Shown in pieces: positions 26,770 to 35,631 of a stretch of DNA of 64,000 nt (positions within the stretch are counted from its first letter, which is position 1; each line of letters begins with the position of its first letter). The notes beneath the pieces were generated by a model. It saw only the letters and a list, made by a program, of their open reading frames with translations, searched no databases and was not told where the DNA came from. The DNA is from TMED27 sp964350695 (GTDB lineage Bacteria; Pseudomonadota; Alphaproteobacteria; Micavibrionales; Micavibrionaceae): the NCBI GenBank assembly GCA_964350695.1, contig CAYGKM010000001.1:124001-188000 (forward strand), written 5' to 3'. Position numbers and translations under genes: made by a program.

Positions 26770-26876
26770 GAGTCAAAAAATTGAATCAGATTCGATACTT
26801 AGCGTGATTCTTTGCATTTTAAGGTCAGTGTTTGCTATGCTGAAAAGACGGATAAACACCATAAACCCTGTGAATC
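26770..26876. promoter_or_regulatory. GANTC cluster and putative promoter of ftsZ
   Basis: Five GANTC sites lie in 107 bp (26770, 26783, 26789, 26806, 26872). A possible sigma-70 promoter, TTGCAT (26812-26817) with 18 bases to TATGCT (26836-26841), lies inside the cluster. The ftsA-ftsZ gap (268 bp) is the largest within the second half of the dcw cluster. Confidence 0.6.
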
Positions 26877-26983
26877 CTTAACATTTTTCACTTTTCTGTT
26901 AGACAAATCGCCTTTAAGCTCAGTAACAACTCATCGCAACGCTTCTCATAAGTCGCGCAAACTCACATTTCGGGGATAATATC

Positions 26984-28690
26984 ATGGCTATAACCATCGC
27001 AATGCAACCAAAGGAATCTCACAAACTCTCACCGCGTATCGTCGTGGCGGGTATCGGGGGCGCTGGCGGGAATGCGGTGAACAACATGATCGCCTCGGGC
27101 CAGGAAGGCTGTGAATTTCTCGTTTGTAACGCAGATGCGCAAGCCCTCGACAGCTCGGCTTGCGAAAACCGTGTTCAGCTCGGCGTGAATATCACGGGCG
27201 GCCTTGGCGCAGGATCAAAGCCTGAAGTTGGTAAAGCCGCAGCCGAAGAATCAATTGATGAAGTGATGAAATATTTCGAAGGCGCAAATATGGCCTTCAT
27301 TACCGCCGGTATGGGCGGCGGAACAGGAACAGGCGCAGCGCCGGTAATTGCAAAAGCATGCCGCGAGCGCGGCATATTGACTGTCGGCGTCGTGACAAAA
27401 CCCTTCCACTTCGAAGGCTCTCACCGCATGAAATCTGCCGAGGCAGGGATTCAGGAAATTCAGGATTACGTCGATACATTGATCGTCATTCCAAACCAAA
27501 ATCTTTTCCGCGTCGCCAATGAAAAAACAACCTTCGCCGATGCTTTCCAAATGGCGGATGCTGTCCTCCAGGCCGGTGTGCGCGGCGTAACAGATCTCAT
27601 GGTTCGCCCTGGCCTTGTAAACCTAGACTTCGCAGACATCCGCACAGCAATGCTTGAAATGGGCAAAGCCATGATGGGTACAGGCGAAGCAGAAGGCGAC
27701 AAGCGCGCGATCGAAGCCGCTGAAAGCGCAATCAACAATCCGCTTCTCGATGATGTGTCCATGAAAGGCGCTCGCGGCGTGATCATCAACGTCACCGGCG
27801 GCTACGACATGACGCTCTTCGAGGCCGATGAAGCCTGTAACCGTATCCGCGATGAAGTTGACCCTGATGCCAACATCATCTTCGGTGCGACATTTGATGA
27901 TAAACTCGAAGGCAAGATGCGCGTGTCTATCGTTGCCACAGGCATTGATAAAGAAGCCGAAGTCGGTCGTCGTGGTGGTGTAACCGCGGGCGGCACACTG
28001 GAGCGCGCGCAGCCAAAATCGGCGGAGCCATCCGAAACGCCTGCTGCGCAAAAGCCAACCTTTATGTCCGCGCAAGCAGTCAGAAATATCAAAGCCCCTG
28101 CACCGATGACTCCTGCAGAGCAAATCACGTCACAAACACAAGGCACCAGACCATCTGAGCCGGAAGCCGATATGTTTGAGCAGCGTGAGTTCATTCAAGC
28201 AACGCCAGAAGAAGACACATCTGCAACGGCGCTTCGCGGCACGCTTTATAATAACGCCTTCATTCCGCCAAAGCCGATGGAAGCCCCATCAGGCGCGGCG
28301 CATATCTCGTCTTTCCACGGCGCACACGTGCCGGAAGCACCTTCTGCCCCTCAAAATACAGGCGCAGGAACATCTTCCGGTCTTCGTTTAAATCCGCCGA
28401 AGCCTCCGACACCAAGCGAGCGCCGCTCACCGTCTTTGTTTGAGCGCATTACGGGCGCTGTTCAAGGACAAGTCGATGCCCTCAGCGGTCGTCACGAGCC
28501 TGAACAACGCCAAGAGCGCACCGCGCCAACGGCTATGTCTCCAAATCTTGGCGGGATGACAGGTACAAAGCCGATGACGCCAACCGCGCCATCACAAGGC
28601 AGCCTCAATATTGATTCGCCCTCAAAGTCTGTACAGACAAGTGACGGTGAGCTTGATATTCCGGCATTCCTAAGACGCCAGGCAAATTAA
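26984..28690 (+). CDS. ftsZ: Cell division GTPase FtsZ
   Basis: Tubulin-like GTPase that forms the division ring. The GTPase domain (about 20-330) has GIGGAGGNAVNNM and the tubulin signature GGGTGTG at 111-117. A long low-complexity linker (about 335-555), rich in Pro, Ala and Glu, follows, typical of alphaproteobacteria. The C-terminal ELDIPAFLRRQAN is the peptide that binds FtsA. 568 residues. It is transcribed from its own DnaA/GANTC-marked promoter region and ended by a strong terminator. Confidence 0.98.
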   Translation: MAITIAMQPKESHKLSPRIVVAGIGGAGGNAVNNMIASGQEGCEFLVCNADAQALDSSACENRVQLGVNITGGLGAGSKPEVGKAAAEESIDEVMKYFEGANMAFITAGMGGGTGTGAAPVIAKACRERGILTVGVVTKPFHFEGSHRMKSAEAGIQEIQDYVDTLIVIPNQNLFRVANEKTTFADAFQMADAVLQAGVRGVTDLMVRPGLVNLDFADIRTAMLEMGKAMMGTGEAEGDKRAIEAAESAINNPLLDDVSMKGARGVIINVTGGYDMTLFEADEACNRIRDEVDPDANIIFGATFDDKLEGKMRVSIVATGIDKEAEVGRRGGVTAGGTLERAQPKSAEPSETPAAQKPTFMSAQAVRNIKAPAPMTPAEQITSQTQGTRPSEPEADMFEQREFIQATPEEDTSATALRGTLYNNAFIPPKPMEAPSGAAHISSFHGAHVPEAPSAPQNTGAGTSSGLRLNPPKPPTPSERRSPSLFERITGAVQGQVDALSGRHEPEQRQERTAPTAMSPNLGGMTGTKPMTPTAPSQGSLNIDSPSKSVQTSDGELDIPAFLRRQAN

Positions 28691-28730
28691 GTCGGCAAAC
28701 CAGTTTAAAACTCTCTCATTTCTCTCCTTA

Positions 28731-28757
28731 AAAGCCCGTCAGAAAGACGGGCTTTTA
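28731..28757 (+). terminator. Rho-independent terminator after ftsZ
   Basis: A perfect 10-bp stem AAAGCCCGTC/GACGGGCTTT with a 5-base loop and a short T-run. It closes the dcw transcript. Confidence 0.88.
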
Positions 28758-28804
28758 TACATATGAGCCAAATGTAACACAGCGCAACAAAGCGTGATTT
28801 CACC

Positions 28805-28833
28805 TTGAACGCTATAAAACCTATATTTATAGG
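28805..28833 (+). promoter_or_regulatory. Sigma-70 promoter of lpxC with overlapping dyad
   Basis: TTGAAC (28805-28810), 17 bases, TATAGG (28828-28833). A perfect dyad CCTATA-TT-TATAGG (28820-28833) covers the -10 box and could be an operator. Confidence 0.55.
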
Positions 28834-28869
28834 CGTAATAAGAGTTCTTTAGGCGGAAAATTAAATACC

Positions 28870-29787
28870 ATGCAAAATACACTTCAAAAGACTGTAACCC
28901 TTAAAGGCGTAGGTCTTCATTCAGGTAAACCCATCACGTTGTCGCTCATCCCCGCATCGGAAAATGCTGGTATCGTATTCGTGCGCACAGATGTGAACGG
29001 CAAAAACAATGTAATCCCCGCCCTTTGGAACGCCGTAAAAGATACGCAGCTTTGCACCGTAATCGGTAACGAAGACGGCGTAAGCGTCGGCACAATCGAA
29101 CACCTTATGTCTGCGCTTCGCGGTTTAAACATTGATAATGCGCGCATCGAACTTGATGGCGCAGAAGTGCCGATCATGGACGGAAGCGCGCAAGCTTTCA
29201 TCGACGCCATTCAAACCGCAGGCATCAAGCAGCAGAATTCACCGCGCCGCGTGATTCGCATCCTGAAAGATGTGACAGTGGAAAAAGACGGCAAGACCGT
29301 GACCTTGTCTCCCTCTGATACAGCAACTTTCGGCGGCGAAATTGACTTCGACCACCCTGAAATCGGACGCCAGTCACACGAAGTGCAGCTTCTGAACGGC
29401 AACTTCGTTCACGATATCGCCAATTGCCGCACATTCGGCTTCCTTCACGAAGTAGAATGGATGCGCTCTCAAGGCCTTGCTCTCGGCGGATCTTTGGACA
29501 ACGCCATTGTTCTGGATAAAGAAAAAGTGATGAACCCCGGCGGTCTTCGCCGCGCTGATGAGTTCATTCGTCACAAACTTCTGGATGCGATCGGTGATCT
29601 CTATCTTGCAGGCGCGCCCATCCAAGGCGCATATTCTTCTTCACGCGCTGGCCATGAAATGAATAACCTCATCTTGCAGGCGCTTTTCGCAGATGAGAGC
29701 GCGTTTGAAATCGTGGAAGCCGAAGACATGCCAATGCCGCGCGCGGTGCACACACAATCCGTGCATCAAGAAAGCATAAACGCTTAA
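28870..29787 (+). CDS. lpxC: UDP-3-O-acyl-GlcNAc deacetylase
   Basis: Zinc enzyme for the committed step of lipid A synthesis. KGVGLHSGKP near the start, His78 in GTIEHLMSAL, EVPIMDGSAQAFI and FIRHKLLDAIGDLYL (the zinc-binding HKxLDxxGD motif) are all present. 305 residues. It follows ftsZ, as in many proteobacteria, but has its own promoter after the ftsZ terminator. Confidence 0.97.
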   Translation: MQNTLQKTVTLKGVGLHSGKPITLSLIPASENAGIVFVRTDVNGKNNVIPALWNAVKDTQLCTVIGNEDGVSVGTIEHLMSALRGLNIDNARIELDGAEVPIMDGSAQAFIDAIQTAGIKQQNSPRRVIRILKDVTVEKDGKTVTLSPSDTATFGGEIDFDHPEIGRQSHEVQLLNGNFVHDIANCRTFGFLHEVEWMRSQGLALGGSLDNAIVLDKEKVMNPGGLRRADEFIRHKLLDAIGDLYLAGAPIQGAYSSSRAGHEMNNLILQALFADESAFEIVEAEDMPMPRAVHTQSVHQESINA

Positions 29788-29828
29788 AACACTTTCCTTT
29801 CCCTCTTAAGACGTCTATTTTTACGGGT

Positions 29829-30638
29829 ATGAAACGTAAAATATTACTCTCTCTTATGATGATGACCCTCGCAGGCTGCTCTTCCTCGGTTAAGGACGAG
29901 CAAGTGCAAGAGGATGTCGAGACGCTTTATAACCGGGCCGCGCAGGCCTTGGATCAAAAAGATTATCAAGTCGCCGCCAAAAACTTTCAGGAAGTCGAGC
30001 GCCAGCACCCTTATTCACAATGGGCCACGCAAGCCCAGCTCATGGCCGCATATGCGTCATATAAAGACCAACGCTATGACGAAGCCGTCCTTGCCCTTGA
30101 TCGCTTTATCGAGCTTCACCCCGGTAACGAAAGCATCGACTACGCTTATTATCTGAAAGCCCTCAGTTTCTATGAACAAATATCCGATGTCGCCCGCGAT
30201 CAGCAAATGACCGATCTCGCCACAGAAGCGCTGGACACATTGATTTCCCGCTTCCCGGACAGCAAGTATTCACGCGACGCCGTGCTGAAACGAGACCTCA
30301 CCAATGACCACTTGGCGGGTAAAGAAATGGAAATCGGGCGCTATTACCTCAACCGCGGCCACACCAACGCCGCGATCAACCGTTTCCGCACGGTGATCGA
30401 GAAATACGAAACCACAACCCACACCGCCGAAGCCTTGCACCGTTTGGTCGAAGCCTATCTAACGCTCGGCCTGCCATATGAGGCAACGCAAGTCGCCGCT
30501 GTCTTGGGCTATAACTATCCGGGTAGTGATTGGTACAAGCGCAGCTTCGAGCTATTGGACGAGCAATCAAGAAAACGCATTCTTGATGAGCGGAGTTTCA
30601 TGGACAAAACAGTCGAATCCATTTTCAAACCTGAGTAA
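29829..30638 (+). CDS. bamD: Outer membrane assembly lipoprotein BamD
   Basis: Essential lipoprotein of the BAM complex that inserts beta-barrels in the outer membrane. The signal peptide ends in the lipobox LAGC with lipidated Cys17. TPR-like repeats follow (ALDQKDYQVAAKNFQEVERQHPYSQW is cut here into typical helices about 38-60, and more to residue 240). 269 residues. It sits between lpxC and recN, a common alphaproteobacterial order. Confidence 0.95.
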   Translation: MKRKILLSLMMMTLAGCSSSVKDEQVQEDVETLYNRAAQALDQKDYQVAAKNFQEVERQHPYSQWATQAQLMAAYASYKDQRYDEAVLALDRFIELHPGNESIDYAYYLKALSFYEQISDVARDQQMTDLATEALDTLISRFPDSKYSRDAVLKRDLTNDHLAGKEMEIGRYYLNRGHTNAAINRFRTVIEKYETTTHTAEALHRLVEAYLTLGLPYEATQVAAVLGYNYPGSDWYKRSFELLDEQSRKRILDERSFMDKTVESIFKPE

Positions 30639-30658
30639 ATTTAGAGTAAACTATAGGC

Positions 30659-32308
30659 ATGCTAGCCAGCCTGATTATTCGCAATGTTGTCCTGATCGAG
30701 CATCTTGAAATCAATTTTCAAGACGGTCTTTGCGCTTTGACCGGCGAAACAGGCGCAGGAAAATCCATTCTTCTTGATTCGCTTGGCTTGGCCCTTGGCG
30801 CGCGTTCGGAAAGCTCTTTGGTACGTAAAGGCGCAGACCAGGCCGCCGTCACCGCCAGTTTCGAAGTGCCCCAAGGCCATATCTCAAAATTCCTTATGGC
30901 CGAAGCCGATCTGGAATGGGATCAAACGCTGATCCTGCGCCGCGTTGTCACGCAAGACGGGCGCTCGAAAGCGTTCATCAATGATCAACCCGTAAGCGTC
31001 GGGCTGCTGCGTCAAATCGGCGAATCTCTGGTGGAAATTCATGGCCAGTTCGATACGCGCGGCCTCCTGAACCCCGCCAGCCACCGCCAGATGCTCGATG
31101 ATTACGCCTCGATAGGGCAGGGGGTCGAAAGCCTGTGGAGCGCCCTCAAAAACAAACAGCGCGAACTGGAAGACCTTAAAGCCTTAACCCAAGCCTCGCG
31201 GACTGAAGAAGAATATTTACGCACCGCCCTCGAAGACCTTGATACACTGGACCCCAAAGCGGGCGAGGAGACAGAGCTTGCCTCGCTCCGCGATCGTCTG
31301 ATGAACCGCGAACAAGTACTGGAAGCCTTAAACGCCGCTTATAACGCCCTTGATGGTGAGAAAGACCCCGTCCGCGAAGCATGGGGCATCCTCGATCGCG
31401 TCGCGAATAAAATCGGCGAAAACGCAGGCGAAGTGATCAGCGCCTTGGAACGCGCCTCCAACGAAATCACCGAGGCCGTCTCCGCCATTCAGAGCCTTTC
31501 CAATGATCTGGAGCATTCCGAACATGACCTCACATCCATTGATGAGCGCCTCTTTGCCCTGCGCGGACAAGCCCGCAAGCACCAATGCGAAGTCGATGAC
31601 CTGCCGCAAAAACGCGAAGATATCGCAGGAAAACTCAATGCGATTGAACACGCGGATGAAGCGCTCGCCAAAGCCATTAAGGCTGTGGATCAGGCGAAAG
31701 CCGCCTATTTGGAAGAGGCGCAAAAGCTCAGCAAGCAGCGCGCCGCCGCCGCCAAAAAACTCGATGATCTGGTGGCCAAGGAACTCCCGCCGCTCAAGCT
31801 TGATAAGGCAAAATTTGTCACCGAACTCGCTTCTTTAAACGAAGGCGAGTGGGGCGCGCACGGCATTGACCGCGTGCAATTCCTCGTCGCCACAAACCCC
31901 GGAAGCGACCCCGGCCCATTGGGAAAAATCGCATCAGGCGGAGAAATGTCGCGCTTTATGCTCGCCCTAAAAGTTGTAATGGCGGAAATCGGCGCGGCCG
32001 CCACGCTCATTTTTGATGAGGTCGATGCAGGGATAGGCGGCGGCACAGCCGATGCGGTGGGCGAACGTTTGGCCCGTTTGGCGAAAGATAAACAAATCAT
32101 GGTCGTCACGCACTCTCCGCAAGTCGCCGCACGCGCAAGCCACCACTGGATCGTCCAAAAGGACGGCGATAAAGACATCCGCACCGATGTTCTGCCGCTG
32201 CCTGAATTTAACGACCGCCGCGAGGAAATCGCAAGAATGCTCGCGGGCGCAAGTATCACCGAAGAAGCCCGCGCCGCCGCCGATAAGCTCTTGGAGAAAG
32301 CGGCATGA
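30659..32308 (+). CDS. recN: DNA repair protein RecN
   Basis: SMC-like ATPase in recombinational repair of double-strand breaks. The Walker A is LTGETGAGKSIL near residue 30. A long coiled coil spans about 150-380. The signature and Walker B read IASGGEMSRFMLAL and TLIFDEVDAGIGG. 549 residues is normal. The end overlaps ligA by 4 bp. Confidence 0.96.
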   Translation: MLASLIIRNVVLIEHLEINFQDGLCALTGETGAGKSILLDSLGLALGARSESSLVRKGADQAAVTASFEVPQGHISKFLMAEADLEWDQTLILRRVVTQDGRSKAFINDQPVSVGLLRQIGESLVEIHGQFDTRGLLNPASHRQMLDDYASIGQGVESLWSALKNKQRELEDLKALTQASRTEEEYLRTALEDLDTLDPKAGEETELASLRDRLMNREQVLEALNAAYNALDGEKDPVREAWGILDRVANKIGENAGEVISALERASNEITEAVSAIQSLSNDLEHSEHDLTSIDERLFALRGQARKHQCEVDDLPQKREDIAGKLNAIEHADEALAKAIKAVDQAKAAYLEEAQKLSKQRAAAAKKLDDLVAKELPPLKLDKAKFVTELASLNEGEWGAHGIDRVQFLVATNPGSDPGPLGKIASGGEMSRFMLALKVVMAEIGAAATLIFDEVDAGIGGGTADAVGERLARLAKDKQIMVVTHSPQVAARASHHWIVQKDGDKDIRTDVLPLPEFNDRREEIARMLAGASITEEARAAADKLLEKAA

Positions 32309-34377
32309 ATATGCTTCTGGATCTCGAAAAGCTGGATGCCAAAGTTCGCCATAGCGATTTGGTAAAAGAAATCCGCGCCGCAGACGCCGCATATTATCAA
32401 GAGGACGCGCCGAAAATCTCCGACGCGGCTTATGATAAACTTCGCAAAGAACTCGAAGCCCTCGAAGAAAAGCACCCCGAATTTATAACTAAAGACAGCC
32501 CCACCCAAACCATCGGCGCCGCGCCGTCAAAAGGCTTCTCCAAGGTTAAACACGCCGTCCCCATGCTCTCGCTTTCCAACGTGTTCAGCGAAGAAGACGT
32601 GGAGGATTTCCTCACCCGCATCAAAAAATTTCTAGGTCTTCCTGACACCGAGCCGCTACAAATCGTTGCCGAACCCAAAATCGACGGCCTCTCTTGCTCG
32701 CTTCGGTACGAAAACGGCAAGCTCGTCATGGCCGCAACGCGCGGCGACGGCAGCGAAGGCGAGGACATCACCGCCAATGTCAAAACCATTGAAGGCATCC
32801 CGCATACTCTGCCAAGTGATGCGCCCGATATCCTCGAGGTGCGCGGCGAGATTTACATGGCGCGCAAAGATTTTGAAGCTCTTAATAAAGTGCAAGAAGA
32901 AGCAGGCAAACCGCTCTTTGCCAATCCCCGCAACGCCGCCGCAGGCAGCGTCCGCCAGCTTGATCCGTCCATCACAAAATCCAGACCCATAAAATTTTTC
33001 GGCTACGCGCTGGGGCAGGTGAGCGAAAGCTTCGCCGCCACGCATTTTGAAATCCGTGAAAAACTCGGCGCATGGGGCATCCCTGAAACGGGATATGAGA
33101 TGTGTTCATCCGTGAAAGAAATCATGGACCATTACAACGCCATCCTCGAAGCGCGCGCCAAAATAGATTACGAAATCGACGGCGTGGTCTATAAGGTCAA
33201 CCGCCTCGATTACCAATCCCGTCTCGGTTTTGTCTCGCGCTCTCCACGCTGGGCGACGGCGCATAAATTCCCCGCCGAACAAGCCATCACAAAGCTCCAC
33301 GCAATCGACATTCAAGTGGGGCGCACCGGCGCGCTCACCCCCGTCGCGCGGCTGGAGCCTATCACCGTCGGCGGTGTCGTGGTCTCTAACGCCACCCTCC
33401 ATAATAAAGACGAGATTGAGCGCAAAAACGTGCGCATCGGCGACATGGTCGTCATTCAGCGCGCAGGCGATGTCATCCCCCAAGTCGTGAAGGTCTTGGA
33501 AGACAAACGCAACGGCAGCGAACAAGAATTCATCTTCCCTGAAATCTGCCCCGCTTGCGGCTCGGCGGCGATCCGCGAAGGTGATGATGTCGTCACGCGC
33601 TGCACTGGCGGCCTCATCTGCCCCGCGCAAGCCGTTGAACGCCTGAAGCATTTCGTCTCGCGCCTCGCCTTTGACATCGAAGGTCTGGGCGCAAAAATCA
33701 TTGAACAATTCTATGAAGAAGGGCTCATCAAAAGCCCCGCCGATATCTTCACGCTAGAAAGCCGAGCGGCAGACATAACCCCGCCGCTCAAAGAGCGCCA
33801 AGGCTGGGGCGAGCTATCGGTGAAGAACCTCTTCGCCTCAATCAACGAACGCCGCCGCATCGAGCTTAACCGCTTCATCTATGCCCTCGGCATCCGTCAG
33901 GTCGGCGAAGCCACCGCCAAAAGACTTGCCGCCACTTACGGCGATCTGGAAAGCCTCACCGCCGCCATGAAAAACGCCCGCGATCATGAAGGCGAAGCCT
34001 TCGCGGAGCTCCTCAATATCGAAGATATCGGCCCTGCGGTTGCGGATGATCTGGTCGGGTTTTTCGCGGAAGGCCATAATCAGGAGGTCTTGGAGGCGCT
34101 GGCGCGGCAGCTAACAATTCAGCCCTATGAGCGCCCGAACATGGACGGCAGCCCCATAGCAGGAAAAACCGTTGTCTTCACAGGTACGCTCGAAAAAACC
34201 ACGCGCGCCGAAGCCAAAGCCAAAGCCGAAAGCCTCGGCGCGAAGGTGGCAGGCAGTGTTTCAAAGAAAACAGATTTTGTAATTGCAGGGGAAGATGCAG
34301 GCTCTAAGCTCAAAAAAGCAAAAGACCTCGGCATCGAGGTCTTGAGCGAAGATCAATGGCTGGAGATGATCGCGTAA
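32305..34377 (+). CDS. ligA: NAD-dependent DNA ligase LigA
   Basis: Seals nicks in replication and repair. The adenylation domain has the catalytic Lys in AEPKIDGLSCSLRYENG. The OB fold is followed by a four-Cys zinc finger (CPACGS...CTGGLICP), helix-hairpin-helix repeats (LGIRQVGEATAK, IEDIGPAVADDL) and a C-terminal BRCT domain (GKTVVFTGTLEKTTRAEAK). 690 residues. It is coupled to recN. Confidence 0.98.
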   Translation: MNMLLDLEKLDAKVRHSDLVKEIRAADAAYYQEDAPKISDAAYDKLRKELEALEEKHPEFITKDSPTQTIGAAPSKGFSKVKHAVPMLSLSNVFSEEDVEDFLTRIKKFLGLPDTEPLQIVAEPKIDGLSCSLRYENGKLVMAATRGDGSEGEDITANVKTIEGIPHTLPSDAPDILEVRGEIYMARKDFEALNKVQEEAGKPLFANPRNAAAGSVRQLDPSITKSRPIKFFGYALGQVSESFAATHFEIREKLGAWGIPETGYEMCSSVKEIMDHYNAILEARAKIDYEIDGVVYKVNRLDYQSRLGFVSRSPRWATAHKFPAEQAITKLHAIDIQVGRTGALTPVARLEPITVGGVVVSNATLHNKDEIERKNVRIGDMVVIQRAGDVIPQVVKVLEDKRNGSEQEFIFPEICPACGSAAIREGDDVVTRCTGGLICPAQAVERLKHFVSRLAFDIEGLGAKIIEQFYEEGLIKSPADIFTLESRAADITPPLKERQGWGELSVKNLFASINERRRIELNRFIYALGIRQVGEATAKRLAATYGDLESLTAAMKNARDHEGEAFAELLNIEDIGPAVADDLVGFFAEGHNQEVLEALARQLTIQPYERPNMDGSPIAGKTVVFTGTLEKTTRAEAKAKAESLGAKVAGSVSKKTDFVIAGEDAGSKLKKAKDLGIEVLSEDQWLEMIA

Positions 34378-34620
34378 TTAAACGCCGTCTTGGCTGTCGC
34401 GCAGCGCATAAAGCTTATCCATTGCTTTTTCAATTTCAGGCGGATAATCACGGCGCTCGATAAACTCCCCGCCGCCTGTGTTGCGCGTCATGGCTTGCTC
34501 CATCGCTTTTGTAAGAAGCTCGGCAATTTTCAAATCTTTTTGTTCCAATGACAAATCCAAAGCCGACAAAATCCTGTCGCTCAAACGAATTGCATCTTTA
34601 TCTTTTTGGTCCATACTCAT
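34378..34620 (-). CDS. Hypothetical protein, 80 aa
   Basis: Not recognised. A highly charged, all-helical small protein, starting MSMDQKDKDAIRLSDRILSAL, without membrane segment. GGGAG lies 6 bases before ATG 34620, supporting expression. It is last in the minus-strand pnt-hydrolase gene run (60 bp after the hydrolase) and converges on ligA. Confidence 0.6.
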   Translation of the reverse strand: MSMDQKDKDAIRLSDRILSALDLSLEQKDLKIAELLTKAMEQAMTRNTGGGEFIERRDYPPEIEKAMDKLYALRDSQDGV

Positions 34621-34680
34621 GGCATCTCCCTTTATTTTCTTATACTCGCATGTTTCTTAAAACGGTTTCAAGCTCTGTAG

Positions 34681-35622
34681 TTAATCCACGATACTTTCTT
34701 TAATCAAGCCATAAAAGCGCGCAAAAAAATCATCCCGTATCTCGTCCCGCTCCATAAGAATTTCATGCGCGGCGTTTGGATAATGCTGGTGGCTGCAGGC
34801 GCTTTGTTTTTCTGCGAAGGTTTTAATTTTCGCGCTATCAACAATGCTATCGCGCCCCGCGCTGGCAATAAAACACGGTATGCATAAAGAGGTTTTAAAG
34901 GCGAGGCGGTAGGATTTAAGCGCATTATACAGCCACCCGAAGGTTACAGCGCCCACTTGCAGCGCAGGATCAGCCAAACACCATGCATTATGGACGCGCG
35001 CGCGGGCCGCATCCGTTGAAAACTGAACATCGGGCTGCGGGCGAAGCTCTGCCCGCCAGCCTTTGCCGCCAAATATATAAGAGGTGCTTGCAAGGTTTTG
35101 CATGATGAACGCGATAACCCCCGAAAGCGGAACTTTATTAAGCGCCTCAATTCCCAGCATAGGCGCAGAAAATCCCGCGCATTTAAAGCGGCCTTTGTGG
35201 TTGTCCAAATACCGCAAGCCGATATTTCCGCCCATTGAATGCGCGAGCATCACGAGCGGAATGTCTTTCGGAACATGGCCCTGAATAAGCATCTCAAGGT
35301 CCTTAACATCCTCTATAAAATCCACGCCGTGGCGCTTATGCGGGTCTTTTAAATACCGCCCAGATTTGCCTTGCCCCATCCAATCAATGACGAAAAACCC
35401 AAGATTTTGCCCAATGCAATTCCGCGCCGTTTCAAAATATTTCTCGGCAAACTCGCTCAAACCGGGCAGGCAGATAACGATCGCTGTCGGTGTCTCACCG
35501 TTCGGCATCGCATATCCAAAACGGATTGCGCGGCCTTCGCGGGTAAAACTGCCCCATCGCCACCCATCGGGCTGCGTAAACCGCCTTTCTAAATTTGGAG
35601 TATTTGAAGCTTGCGTGCTCAC
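34681..35622 (-). CDS. Alpha/beta hydrolase, lysophospholipase/monoacylglycerol lipase-like
   Basis: A serine hydrolase of the Hydrolase_4 group. The nucleophile elbow is LAHSMGGNIGLRYL, the substrate-side loop is WMGQGKSGR (compare DHxGxGxS in lysophospholipases), and a C-terminal ASAGRDSIVD Asp and AAHEILME His complete the triad. 313 residues, no signal peptide. It follows pntB by 9 bp and is likely cotranscribed with the transhydrogenase. The true substrate is unknown. Confidence 0.85.
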   Translation of the reverse strand: MSTQASNTPNLERRFTQPDGWRWGSFTREGRAIRFGYAMPNGETPTAIVICLPGLSEFAEKYFETARNCIGQNLGFFVIDWMGQGKSGRYLKDPHKRHGVDFIEDVKDLEMLIQGHVPKDIPLVMLAHSMGGNIGLRYLDNHKGRFKCAGFSAPMLGIEALNKVPLSGVIAFIMQNLASTSYIFGGKGWRAELRPQPDVQFSTDAARARVHNAWCLADPALQVGAVTFGWLYNALKSYRLAFKTSLCIPCFIASAGRDSIVDSAKIKTFAEKQSACSHQHYPNAAHEILMERDEIRDDFFARFYGLIKESIVD

Positions 35623-35631
35623 ATGCGCCCT

